The position numbers were made by a program, and so were the translations under genes. From positions 1 through 38,133 of the forward strand of contig NZ_JAAGNI010000114.1 of assembly GCF_010550605.1 (NCBI RefSeq): a stretch of DNA of 38,133 nt, written 5' to 3'. The DNA comes from Streptomyces sp. SID9727. Its GTDB lineage: Bacteria; Actinomycetota; Actinomycetes; Streptomycetales; Streptomycetaceae. Below are positions 16,220 to 24,156 of this stretch, piece after piece. The notes under the pieces were generated by a model, which worked only from the letters and a program-made list of their open reading frames with translations, had not been told where the DNA came from and did not search any database. Each line of letters starts with the position of its first letter. Position 1 is the first letter of the stretch.

Positions 16220-17178
16220 AGTTTGTTCGTCTCCGCATTCCTGGCCGGGTCAGTCTGCTCGATGCCGGCCGGCACGTAGCCCTTCTGGCCCTTCTTCGCC
16301 AGCTCCTTGAGGTGCGCCTGATAGCGCTCCGGGGAGACGACCTTGACGTTGAAGAGCATCCGGGAGTGGTCGACGCCGCAGAGCTCGGCGCACTTGCCCA
16401 TGAAGGTGCCCTCCTGGGTGGGAGTCACCTCGAAGGCATTGGTGTGGCCCGGAATGACGTCCTGCTTCATGAGGAACGGCACCACCCAGAAGGAGTGGAT
16501 GACGTCACGCGAAGTCAGAATGAAACGGACCTTCTCGCCCTTGGGCAGCCAGAGGGTCGGCCCCGGGTTGCCGGTCTGCGGGTTCCGGTCCCCCGGGATG
16601 CCGACGTCGTAGACGCCGTCCGCACCCTTGGGGAAGTCCTTGCGGAACCTGTTCGGGATGGCGTCGAGCTCCTTGGGGACCTCGTTGCCCGTGGCGGCGG
16701 AGCCGTCCACGTTCTCGATGTAGTTGAAGCCCCAGCTCCACTGGTAGCCGACCACGTTGATGGTGTGGGCGGGCTTCGGGGAGAGCGTGAGGAGCTTCGT
16801 CTCGTCCCGGGCGGTGAAGTAGAACAGCACCGAGACGATGATCAGGGGGACCACGGTGTACAGCGCCTCGATGGGCATGTTGTACCGGGTCTGCGGAGGT
16901 ACCTCCACCTTGGTGCGGCTGCGCCGGTGGAAGATGACGCTCCACAGGATCAGGCCCCAGACCAGCACGCCCGTGGCGAGCGCTGCCGCCCACGAGCCCT
17001 GCCAGAGGGAAAGGATCCGTGGGGCCTCTTCCGTTACCGGCGTAGGCATACCAAGGCGGGGGAAGTCCTTGTACGTGCAACCGGTGGCGGTCGCCAGGAT
17101 CAGGCCCGCAGTCAGCACCTGCGGCAGCTTCCGCCGCATCGGGCGCCGCGACGAGCGGTCGGAGCCGTTGGGACTCAC
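16216..17178 (-). CDS. ctaC: Cytochrome c oxidase (aa3) subunit II, lipoprotein
   Basis: The product has 320 aa. The GTG at 17178 is chosen because GGAAGG lies 6 nt upstream and the product then begins [10 protein letters not shown], with Arg-rich n-region, hydrophobic stretch and lipobox ATATGC (Cys34). Two membrane helices follow (about 63-84 and 105-124). The cupredoxin domain carries the binuclear CuA site in [12 protein letters not shown] (263-274), plus the upstream His in VIHSFWVP. It accepts electrons from QcrC and passes them to heme a in CtaD. It is the first gene of ctaC-ctaD-ctaF. A dyad at 17257-17287 overlaps its likely promoter. Confidence 0.96.
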   Translation of the reverse strand: MSPNGSDRSSRRPMRRKLPQVLTAGLILATATGCTYKDFPRLGMPTPVTEEAPRILSLWQGSWAAALATGVLVWGLILWSVIFHRRSRTKVEVPPQTRYNMPIEALYTVVPLIIVSVLFYFTARDETKLLTLSPKPAHTINVVGYQWSWGFNYIENVDGSAATGNEVPKELDAIPNRFRKDFPKGADGVYDVGIPGDRNPQTGNPGPTLWLPKGEKVRFILTSRDVIHSFWVVPFLMKQDVIPGHTNAFEVTPTQEGTFMGKCAELCGVDHSRMLFNVKVVSPERYQAHLKELAKKGQKGYVPAGIEQTDPARNAETNKL

Positions 17179-17256
17179 GTAGCGCCTTCCCGAGAGTCTC
17201 GCCCGCACGGTCGGCGCGGCCGTCTCGCTGGTCGGTCGCCGGCCCGGTGCGGGCAG

Positions 17257-17287
17257 GGGTTTGGATGTTTATGCGGACCAAACCCTA
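17257..17287 (-). promoter_or_regulatory. Inverted repeat overlapping the putative ctaC promoter -10
   Basis: GGGTTTGG (17257-17264) and CCAAACCC (17278-17285) are 8-bp arms 13 bp apart. On the minus strand TAGGGT (17287-17282) is a plausible -10 that overlaps one arm, placing the transcription start inside the dyad, about 100 nt before the ctaC GTG. No convincing -35 was seen. The arrangement suggests an operator or a 5' hairpin, and no known regulator consensus was recognised. The remainder of the 17179-17445 gap shows no gene. Confidence 0.4.
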
Positions 17288-17445
17288 CTGGACGCTATTT
17301 GGGGTCGCGCGGGGAGGGTGCCCAACGCGCCGCCCGACTCCCCGAAGGGGTGGAATTCGCGCCTCCGGCCGCCATCTGACGCCCCCTCCACCTGGAGGAG
17401 CGGCCGGTGAGGGGCGGCGGGGGCGCTCCCGGTTAGCGTGACCGG

Positions 17446-18828
17446 GTGCCCTACTTCGACGCGGCGTCCGCCGCCCCCCTGCACCCCGTCGCCCGCCAGG
17501 CGCTGCTTGCCGCGCTGGACGAGGGCTGGGCCGATCCGGCCCGGCTGTACCGCGAGGGGCGCCGCGCCCGGCTGCTGCTCGACGCGGCCCGGGAGGCCGC
17601 CGCCGAGGCCGTCGGGTGCCGCGCCGACGAGCTCGCGTTCACCTCGTCGGGCACCCGGGCGGTGTATTCCGGAATTTCCGGCGCGCTCGCCGGGCGTCGG
17701 CGTGTCGGACGCCGTTTGGTGGTGTCGGCGGTCGAACACTCGTCGGTCCTCCACGCGGCGGCGGACCACGAGGACCGGGGCGGCACGGTCGCCCGGGTGC
17801 CGGTCGAGCGGACCGGCGCGGTGGACGCACAGACGTTCGGGCGGGCGCTGACCGAGGACACCGCGCTGGCCTGCCTCCAGTCCGCCAGCCACGAGGTGGG
17901 CACCGAGCAGCCGGTGGCCGAGGCGGCCGGGCTGTGCCGGGCGGCCGGGGTGCCGCTGCTGGTGGACGCCGCGCAGTCGCTGGCCTGGGGCCCGGTGCCG
18001 GAGGGCTGGTCGCTGCTGGCGGGCAGCGCGCACAAGTGGGGCGGACCGGCCGGGGTCGGGCTGCTCGCGGTGCGCAAGGGGGTCCGGTTCGCGCCCCAGG
18101 GGCCGGCGGACGAGCGGGAGTCGGGGCGGGCGCCGGGGTTCGAGAACCTGCCGGCGATCGTCGCGGCGGCCGCGTCCCTGCGCGCGGTGCGGGCGGAAGC
18201 GGACGCGGAGGCGGCCCGGCTGCGGGCCCTGGTGGACCGGATCCGGGCCCGGGTGCCCGCACTGGTGCCCGACGTGGAAGTGGTCGGCGATCCGGTGCGG
18301 CGGCTGCCGCACCTGGTGACCTTCTCCTGTCTCTATGTCGACGGGGAGACCTTGCTCGGGGAGCTGGACCGGGCCGGTTTCTCCGTCTCGTCTGGATCGT
18401 CCTGTACGAGCAGCACGCTGACACCGAGCCATGTGCTCAAGGCGATGGGCGTCCTGTCCGAGGGGAACGTCCGCGTGTCGCTCCCCCGGGGCACCACGGA
18501 CGAGGACGTCGACCGTTTCCTGGAGGTGCTCCCGGGCCTGGTCGCGGGGGTGCGCGAGAAGCTGGACGCGCCGGCCGCCGCGGCCCCCTCTCCCGCTCCG
18601 GACGACTCGCTGGTGGTCGACGCGCTCGGCAAGCGGTGCCCGATCCCGGTGATCGAACTCGCAAAGGTGATCGGAGGGGTGCCGGTGGGCGCCACGGTGA
18701 CCGTGCTCTCCGACGACGAGGCGGCCCGGCTGGACATCCCGGCGTGGTGTGCGATGCGGGAACAGGAGTACGTGGGCGAGGAGCCGGCGGACCGCGGCGT
18801 GGCCTATGTGGTCCGCCGGCTCTCCTGA
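17446..18828 (+). CDS. Cysteine desulfurase-like protein fused to a TusA-like sulfur carrier domain
   Basis: The product has 460 aa. Residues 1-370 are a class V aminotransferase of the IscS/NifS type: YFDAASAAPLH at the start, EHSSVLHAA, LLVDAAQSL, the PLP lysine K197 in SAHKWGG, and the persulfide-forming C320 in SSGSSCTSSTLTPSHVL. A Pro/Ala linker (371-385) leads to a TusA-like domain (386-460) with the CPxP signature GKRCPIP, where Cys398 is the sulfur-accepting residue. In separate-protein systems IscS passes sulfur to TusA. Here the two are covalently joined. The acceptor is unknown (tRNA thiolation, molybdopterin and other routes are possible). The GTG start lacks a ribosome site and TAGCGT lies 6 nt upstream, so the mRNA may be leaderless. 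Confidence 0.9.
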   Translation: MPYFDAASAAPLHPVARQALLAALDEGWADPARLYREGRRARLLLDAAREAAAEAVGCRADELAFTSSGTRAVYSGISGALAGRRRVGRRLVVSAVEHSSVLHAAADHEDRGGTVARVPVERTGAVDAQTFGRALTEDTALACLQSASHEVGTEQPVAEAAGLCRAAGVPLLVDAAQSLAWGPVPEGWSLLAGSAHKWGGPAGVGLLAVRKGVRFAPQGPADERESGRAPGFENLPAIVAAAASLRAVRAEADAEAARLRALVDRIRARVPALVPDVEVVGDPVRRLPHLVTFSCLYVDGETLLGELDRAGFSVSSGSSCTSSTLTPSHVLKAMGVLSEGNVRVSLPRGTTDEDVDRFLEVLPGLVAGVREKLDAPAAAAPSPAPDDSLVVDALGKRCPIPVIELAKVIGGVPVGATVTVLSDDEAARLDIPAWCAMREQEYVGEEPADRGVAYVVRRLS

Positions 18829-18836
18829 GCGGCGCG

Positions 18837-19811
18837 TCAGACGAGGTGCGCGCTGACCTCGGCGGCGGCCTCGTGGCCGTACGCCTTGGTGAAGCGGTCC
18901 ATGAAGTGGGTGCGGTGCAGGGTGTACTCCTGGGTGCCCACGGTCTCGATGACGAGCGTGGCGAGCATGCAGCCGACCTGGGCCGCGCGCTCCAGGCCGA
19001 CACCCCAGGCGAGACCGGAGAGGAACCCGGCCCGGAAGGCGTCGCCGACGCCGGTCGGGTCGGCCTTGACGTTCTCCTCGGGGCAGCCGACCTCGATGGG
19101 CTCCTCGCCGGCCCGCTCGATGCGCACGCCCTGGGCGCCGAGCGTGGTGACCCGGTGGCCGACCTTGCCCAGGATCTCCTCGTCGGTCCAGCCGGTCTTG
19201 GACTCGATGAGCCCCTTCTCGTACTCGTTCGAGAAGAGGTACGTGGCGCCGTCGAGGAGGATGCGGATCTCGTCGCCGTCCATGCGGGCGATCTGCTGCG
19301 AGAAGTCGGCGGCGAACGGGATGCCGCGCGTACGGCACTCCTCCGTGTGGCGGAGCATGCCCTCCGGGTCGTCGGCGCCGATGGAGACGAGGTCGAGGCC
19401 GCCCACGCGGTCGGCGACGGCCTTGAGCTCGATGAGGCGGGCCTCGCTCATGGCACCGGTGTAGAAGGAGCCGATCTGGTTGTGGTCGGCGTCCGTGGTG
19501 CAGACGAAGCGGGCGGTGTGCAGGACCTCGGAGATCCGTACACCGCTGGTGTCGACGCCGTGCCGTTCGAGCCAGGCGCGGTACTCGTCGAAGTCGGAGC
19601 CGGCCGCTCCGACCAGGATGGGCTTCGTGCCGAGCAGGCCCATGCCGAAGCAGATGTTGGCGGCGACCCCTCCCCGGCGTACGTCCAGGTTGTCGACCAG
19701 GAAGGAGAGCGAGACCGTGTGCAGCTGGTCGGCGACCAGCTGGTCGGCGAAGCGGCCGGGGAAGGTCATGAGGTGGTCGGTGGCGATGGAGCCGGTGACT
19801 GCGATACGCAC
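18837..19811 (-). CDS. adoK: PfkB-family adenosine kinase (mycobacterial AdoK type)
   Basis: The product has 324 aa. The N-terminal signature RIAVTGSIATDHLM, RRGGVAANICFGMGLLG, the central CTTDADHNQIGSFYTGAMSEAR and the C-terminal DPTGVGDAFRAGFLSG (anion hole with catalytic Asp) are those of PfkB kinases. They run nearly word for word with Mycobacterium tuberculosis Rv2202c (AdoK) as I remember it, including HTARFVCTTDAD and TEECRTRGIPFAADFSQQ. That enzyme phosphorylates adenosine with ATP. A broader carbohydrate kinase role cannot be excluded. In mycobacteria the gene is also near ctaC. The GTG at 19811 has AGGAGAC at 8-nt spacing. It is convergent with the desulfurase-TusA gene, with only 8 bp between stops. 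Confidence 0.85.
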   Translation of the reverse strand: MRIAVTGSIATDHLMTFPGRFADQLVADQLHTVSLSFLVDNLDVRRGGVAANICFGMGLLGTKPILVGAAGSDFDEYRAWLERHGVDTSGVRISEVLHTARFVCTTDADHNQIGSFYTGAMSEARLIELKAVADRVGGLDLVSIGADDPEGMLRHTEECRTRGIPFAADFSQQIARMDGDEIRILLDGATYLFSNEYEKGLIESKTGWTDEEILGKVGHRVTTLGAQGVRIERAGEEPIEVGCPEENVKADPTGVGDAFRAGFLSGLAWGVGLERAAQVGCMLATLVIETVGTQEYTLHRTHFMDRFTKAYGHEAAAEVSAHLV

Positions 19812-19967
19812 GGGGAGACGTCTCCTGCGGAGTCGAAGGGGAACGGATGTCCGCGTCCCAGGGGTGACGTGACAGTTCACGCTACCCGCTCGCGCCGGCC
19901 CCGAAGCGGAAAAACTACCCGATAGTAGGGCTTTCTTCGCGGGCGCCGTGGTGCCTACGGTGCCCTC

Positions 19968-20162
19968 ATGCCGAACCACATCGCCCCGCGCGAGTCCGAG
20001 ACAGGTCTGGCCGAGCTGCGCGGAGACTGCGCACGGATGGCCCCGCACTGGGTGGTTCCCGCGAGGATCACCCCTACCCGCGTCGCGCCCGCCCTGATCC
20101 ACGGGGTCTCCGTGCCGCCCGCCTCCGCCCGGCTGATCGAAGCGATGGAAGAGAGGCCCTAG
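19968..20162 (+). CDS. Small hypothetical protein
   Basis: The product has 64 aa with no recognised domain. It is soluble, has mixed charge and contains a PARITPTRVAPALIHGVSVPP stretch. The ATG has no Shine-Dalgarno, and TACGGT lies 6 nt before it, consistent with a leaderless message. It is divergent from adoK. Codon use is ordinary for the window. Support is moderate: a coherent frame with a plausible promoter, but no motif. Confidence 0.5.
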   Translation: MPNHIAPRESETGLAELRGDCARMAPHWVVPARITPTRVAPALIHGVSVPPASARLIEAMEERP

Positions 20163-20265
20163 GGAACCAGGTGCCCCGCTGATCCGTCCCAGCCCTGTCC
20201 GCCCCACGCGGCGGACCGTGCGCCGGCCGGGCGCACGGCGGCGATGCAGGCGAAGGAGCGATCCG

Positions 20266-21681
20266 GTGAGCACCGAGCGACCCGACAACGACGTGACCAC
20301 CACCCGGCGGCGTTCCCCGCTGGTCGCGGCCTCGGTGGCGGCCGCCGTCCTGCTGGCCGGTGGCGGCGGCGCGTACTGGGCCGCGACCGCGGCGGACGGC
20401 GGCGAGGACACGCGGAGCACGGCGTCCGGCGGTGGCGGGACTCCCCCGCCCCTGGCCCTGGACGACGCCGGACCGCCGACCGCCCCCTCCCGGGAGGGCA
20501 TCGCCCCCGGCGAGCCCGATCCGCACGGCGGGCGGCTGGTCTACCGCGCGTCCGGCAAGCTGCCGGACGGGCCGGAGAAGGCCGCGGTCCAGCGCGCCGG
20601 GGGCACGGTCACGGCCGCCGAGGTGGCCAGGCTGGCCAAGGCGCTCGGACTGGCGGGCACCCCGCGGTCGGAGGCCACGTCGTGGAAGGTCGGCTCCGAC
20701 GGGGACGGCTCGGGTCCGGTGCTGCGGGTGAACAAGCAGGCGCCGGGGAGCTGGACCTTCACCCGGTACGGCTCCGGCGGGACGGACAACTGCAAGAAGG
20801 GGGCCGTCTGCGCGGTGGCCCCGGGCGGCTCCGGGCAGCCGGTGGACGAGAGGACCGCGAAGGCCGCCGCCGCGCCGGTGCTGAGGGCCACGGGCCAGGA
20901 CGGCGCGGCGCTCGACGCGCGCCAGCTCATGGGCTCGGTCCGGGTGGTCAACGCCGATCCGGTGGTGGACGGGCTGCCCACGTACGGCTGGGCGACCGGC
21001 GTCCAGGTCGGCCCGGACGGCCGGGTGGCCGGGGGCTCCGGAAAGCTGAAGGCCCTGGAGAAGGGCGACGCCTATCCGGTGATCGGCGCGGACGAGGCGC
21101 TGAAGCGGCTCAACGCCGCGCAGCCGCCGGCCGCGGAGATCGGCGGGTGCGCCTCGCCGGCGCCGCTGTCCGAGGGGGTCGGCTGCGGGGCGAAGACCGG
21201 TGCGGAGCGGCCCGCGACGACGGTGACGGTGGAGAAGGCGGTCTTCGGCCTGGCGGTGCACACGACGGGCGGCGAGCAGCTGCTCGTACCGTCCTGGATC
21301 TTCTCGGTGAAGCCGGCCGGGGGCACCGGTGACACGGTCACGCAGGTGGCGGTGGACCCGGAGTACCTGACGCGGGAGCCGGCGCCGGGCACGTCCCCGG
21401 ACGGCGACGGCGCGACGAAGGCCCGGGCGGTCCAGTCGTACGGCGCGGACGGGCGGACGCTCTCGGTGACGTTCTGGGGCGGGGTGTGCAGCACCTACAC
21501 GGCGAGCGCGCGCGAGGACGGGGACGCGGTCCGGGTGACCGTGGAGGAGAAGAAGGCCGAGCCGGGCAAGGTCTGCGTGATGATCGCGAAGGAGCTGACC
21601 CGTACGGTCACGCTGGAACGGCCGCTGGACGGCCGGAAGGTCGTGGACGAGGCGTCGGGCTCCGTGGTGCCGCGCGCCTGA
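20266..21681 (+). CDS. Membrane-anchored secreted protein of unknown function, six cysteines
   Basis: The product has 471 aa. A single hydrophobic segment (about 18-40) after an Arg-rich cytosolic start and before a Gly/Asp/Ser linker marks it as a type II membrane or secreted protein. The extracellular part carries three closely spaced Cys pairs (DNCKKGAVC, GGCASPAPLSEGVGC, and GGVCSTY with GKVCVM), which suggests three disulfides. No enzyme motif was recognised. The body reads as repeated beta-rich modules (two similar EAL(K/A)-type helices near VARLAKALGL and DEALKRLNAA). The GTG at 20266 has AAGGAG at a good distance. The following hairpin ends the transcript. Function unknown. Confidence 0.82.
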   Translation: MSTERPDNDVTTTRRRSPLVAASVAAAVLLAGGGGAYWAATAADGGEDTRSTASGGGGTPPPLALDDAGPPTAPSREGIAPGEPDPHGGRLVYRASGKLPDGPEKAAVQRAGGTVTAAEVARLAKALGLAGTPRSEATSWKVGSDGDGSGPVLRVNKQAPGSWTFTRYGSGGTDNCKKGAVCAVAPGGSGQPVDERTAKAAAAPVLRATGQDGAALDARQLMGSVRVVNADPVVDGLPTYGWATGVQVGPDGRVAGGSGKLKALEKGDAYPVIGADEALKRLNAAQPPAAEIGGCASPAPLSEGVGCGAKTGAERPATTVTVEKAVFGLAVHTTGGEQLLVPSWIFSVKPAGGTGDTVTQVAVDPEYLTREPAPGTSPDGDGATKARAVQSYGADGRTLSVTFWGGVCSTYTASAREDGDAVRVTVEEKKAEPGKVCVMIAKELTRTVTLERPLDGRKVVDEASGSVVPRA

Positions 21682-21708
21682 GCCCTCCTCGTACGGCGCA
21701 GTGAAAAA

Positions 21709-21746
21709 GGCGGCGGCCCCGGGACCGGAGTCCCGGGGCCGCCGCC
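21709..21746 (-). terminator. Strong intrinsic terminator of erpA (also faces the plus-strand gene)
   Basis: A perfect 17-bp stem (21709-21725 with 21730-21746) has a CGGA tetraloop. On the minus strand it is followed directly by TTTTT. It lies between convergent genes and probably stops both transcripts. Confidence 0.85.
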
Positions 21747-21764
21747 TCGACGCTGTGGCGCGAC

Positions 21765-22121
21765 TCAGCTGAAGGAGTCGCCGCAGGCGCAGGAACCCGT
21801 GGCGTTCGGGTTGTCGATGGTGAAGCCCTGCTTCTCGATGGTGTCGACGAAGTCGACCGAGGCGCCGCCCAGGTACGGGGCGCTCATGCGGTCGGTGACG
21901 ACCTTCACGCCGTCGAAGTCCTTGACGACGTCGCCGTCGAGGGAGCGCTCGTCGAAGAAGAGCTGGTAGCGCAGGCCCGAGCAGCCGCCGGGCTGGACGG
22001 CGACGCGAAGCGCCAGGTCGTCACGGCCTTCCTGCTCCAGCAGGGCCTTGACCTTGGCTGCGGCGGCGTCGGACAGGAGGATGCCGTCGCTCACGGTGGT
22101 GGTCTCGTCCGATACGGACAT
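21765..22121 (-). CDS. erpA: Iron-sulfur cluster insertion protein (A-type carrier)
   Basis: The product has 118 aa. It belongs to the HesB/IscA/ErpA family: LSDAAAAKVKALL, GGCSGLRYQLFFD with Cys47, and the C-terminal CACG pair (C111, C113) form the three-cysteine cluster site. It carries an Fe-S cluster and delivers it to apoproteins. Neighbouring NadA (a [4Fe-4S] enzyme) and QcrA (Rieske) are plausible clients, by inference. The divergent nadA gene starts 243 bp away. The ATG at 22121 has a good AGAGAAGC-type site. Confidence 0.93.
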   Translation of the reverse strand: MSVSDETTTVSDGILLSDAAAAKVKALLEQEGRDDLALRVAVQPGGCSGLRYQLFFDERSLDGDVVKDFDGVKVVTDRMSAPYLGGASVDFVDTIEKQGFTIDNPNATGSCACGDSFS

Positions 22122-22247
22122 CTGCTTCTCTCCCGGGTTGTACGGAGACTGCTTGCCGACGTTGCAACCGTCGGGGCCGCGGATTCATTCCGGGCCGAGC
22201 GCTTGCCTGTTCCCTTCATGCTCGCACACCCGTCCTGCGGGCGGATG

Positions 22248-22317
22248 CGTCACATTGACGCTTTCGGCATCGTCAAAGTGACGTGAAGCGGCTATGATAG
22301 ATAGCGTCAATTAGACG
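22248..22317 (+). promoter_or_regulatory. nadA promoter with three CGTCA-N3-TGACG operator-like palindromes
   Basis: Three 13-bp sites are CGTCACATTGACG (22248-22260), CGTCAAAGTGACG (22271-22283) and CGTCAATTAGACG (22305-22317). The first two are perfect dyads and the third has one mismatch. A good -10, TATGAT (22293-22298), lies between sites 2 and 3. Site 2 covers the expected -35 and site 3 the transcription start, as in a repressible promoter. A NAD-linked repressor (such as an NrtR- or NadQ-like protein) is a reasonable guess, but no consensus was matched. Confidence 0.6.
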
Positions 22318-22364
22318 AAAAGGCTTTCTCCACAGAGAAGTCCGCAGAAGAAAGGGTGCGTGAC

Positions 22365-23552
22365 GTGACCACGGCCCACCCCGTCCAGGATCTCGATGTC
22401 CAGCCGACGCCGCTCGCCCTGCTCCTGCTGGGCCGCGACGCCGACCCCAGGAGCGAGCGCGGTGTCGAGTGCCCCGGCGACCTGCCCTCCCCGTCCGACC
22501 CGGACCTGGTGGCACGCGCCCGCGCGGCCAAGGAGAAGCTGGGCGAGAAGGTCTTCGTCCTGGGTCACCACTACCAGCGCGACGAGGTCATCCAGTTCGC
22601 GGACGTGACCGGCGACTCCTTCAAGCTCGCCCGGGACGCCGCGGCCCGCCCGGAGGCGGAGTACATCGTCTTCTGCGGTGTGCACTTCATGGCCGAGTCG
22701 GCGGACATCCTGACCACCGACGACCAGAAGGTCGTGCTGCCGGACCTGGCGGCGGGCTGCTCGATGGCCGACATGGCCACCGCCGAGCAGGTCGCCGAGT
22801 GCTGGGACGTGCTGACCGAGGCGGGTGTCGCCGAGCAGGTCGTGCCCGTCTCGTACATGAACTCCTCCGCCGACATCAAGGCGTTCACCGGCCGCCACGG
22901 CGGCACGATCTGCACCTCGTCCAACGCGAAGCGCGCCCTGGAATGGGCCTTCGAGCAGGGCGAGAAGGTTCTCTTCCTGCCCGACCAGCACCTGGGCCGG
23001 AACACCGCCGTGCGGGACATGGGCATGTCCCTGGAGGACTGCGTCCTCTACAACCCGCACAAGCCGAACGGCGGCCTGACCGCCGAGGAGCTGCGGAACG
23101 CGAAGATGATCCTGTGGCGCGGCCACTGCTCGGTGCACGGCCGTTTCTCGGTCGAGTCGGTCAACGACGTGCGCGAGCGCATCCCGGGCGTCAACGTACT
23201 GGTGCACCCCGAGTGCAAGCACGAGGTCGTGGCCGCCGCGGACTACGTCGGCTCGACGGAGTACATCATCAAGGCCCTGGAGGCGGCCCCGGCCGGCTCG
23301 AAGTGGGCGATCGGCACCGAGCTGAACCTCGTCCGCCGCCTGGCGAACCGTTTCGCCCCCGAGGGCAAGGAGATCGTCTTCCTCGACAAGACGGTCTGCT
23401 TCTGCTCCACGATGAACCGCATCGACCTGCCGCACCTGGTGTGGACCCTGGAGTCCCTCGCCGAGGGCAAGCAGGTCAACCGGATCGTGGTGGACCCGGA
23501 GACGGAGAAGTACGCGAAGCTGGCGCTGGAGCGGATGCTGGCGCTGCCGTAG
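22365..23552 (+). CDS. nadA: Quinolinate synthase
   Basis: The product has 395 aa. It condenses iminoaspartate with dihydroxyacetone phosphate to quinolinate, the second step of de novo NAD synthesis, using an oxygen-sensitive [4Fe-4S] cluster. Family motifs are VLGHHYQRDEVIQFAD, the first ligand Cys104 in VFCGVHFMAESA, HPECKHEV (Cys284) and KTVCFCSTMN (C345/C347, the last being the usual third ligand). The GTG at 22365 is preferred over one 9 nt upstream because AAAGGG is better spaced and the product then begins MTTAHP, as in relatives I recall. nadB and nadC are not adjacent. The operator array upstream implies feedback control. Confidence 0.96.
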   Translation: MTTAHPVQDLDVQPTPLALLLLGRDADPRSERGVECPGDLPSPSDPDLVARARAAKEKLGEKVFVLGHHYQRDEVIQFADVTGDSFKLARDAAARPEAEYIVFCGVHFMAESADILTTDDQKVVLPDLAAGCSMADMATAEQVAECWDVLTEAGVAEQVVPVSYMNSSADIKAFTGRHGGTICTSSNAKRALEWAFEQGEKVLFLPDQHLGRNTAVRDMGMSLEDCVLYNPHKPNGGLTAEELRNAKMILWRGHCSVHGRFSVESVNDVRERIPGVNVLVHPECKHEVVAAADYVGSTEYIIKALEAAPAGSKWAIGTELNLVRRLANRFAPEGKEIVFLDKTVCFCSTMNRIDLPHLVWTLESLAEGKQVNRIVVDPETEKYAKLALERMLALP

Positions 23553-23575
23553 CGGCCGCCCCCATCCGGACGGAC

Positions 23576-23608
23576 GGCCGCCGCGCCCGGAACACCGGCG
23601 CGGCGGCC
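23576..23608. terminator. Bidirectional hairpin after nadA
   Basis: GGCCGCCGCGCC (23576-23587) pairs with GGCGCGGCGGCC (23597-23608), extended by CGG/CCG inside with one bulge. It separates nadA from the convergent gene at 23639. Confidence 0.65.
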
Positions 23609-23638
23609 TCGGAGCGGGCCGCCTGAGCCGGCAGCGGT

Positions 23639-24007
23639 TCAAGTCCCGCTGGCACCGGCCCCCGGGCCCGCCGCACACGCCCTGGTTGCCTCGGCCTCCG
23701 CAGGCGTAAGGAGGGCGGGAGCCAATCGGTATCCCCGGCTCTCCGCGATCCGCAGGGCGTCCTGCAACGACTCGACCAGCCGGACCCCGGTGAACCTCAA
23801 CTCGCGCGTACCCACGCCCGTTTCGGCGAGCAGCGCCCGCGCCTCGCGCAACACGTACCGCGCCGAGTCCAGCAGGTCCGTCTCCACCTCGTCGGCCAGC
23901 CGTGACATCCGGCCGCCGGGGTCGTCGGTGCTCAGGTAGCACGGCGTCCCGCTGTCGCCCACCCACGGGAGCAGCCGCATCGGGCTCCCCTGCGCATCGA
24001 ACATCAT
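23639..24007 (-). CDS. Small MRLLPW-type protein of a WhiJ-like locus
   Basis: The product has 122 aa. SPMRLLPWVGDSGTPCYLSTDDPGGRMSRLADEVE is the hallmark of a small actinobacterial family often found beside XRE/DUF5753 regulators and DUF397 proteins. Residues 45-85 are helical and acidic. Two adjacent ATGs exist. The one at 24007 is nearer to GGAGG. It is divergent from the regulator gene (start 24157), so their promoters share about 150 bp. The molecular role is unknown. Confidence 0.75.
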   Translation of the reverse strand: MMFDAQGSPMRLLPWVGDSGTPCYLSTDDPGGRMSRLADEVETDLLDSARYVLREARALLAETGVGTRELRFTGVRLVESLQDALRIAESRGYRLAPALLTPAEAEATRACAAGPGAGASGT

Positions 24008-24156
24008 GTCGCTTCCGCCTCCGTTCGGGGAGCGCTCTGGTCCCCGGTCGCACCCGCTGGTTACGGTGTGTGGCGCAATCGTCGCGCTGCGGCGGGTCTC
24101 CCGACAGGGTCGCCGCGTCCCGACGTTCAACACGGGACACACGGAAGGCCCGCTCG

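Noticed and set aside
22320..22355. T-box or other known riboswitch in the nadA leader
   Set aside because: The leader after the predicted start is short (about 50 nt) and shows no conserved riboswitch core.
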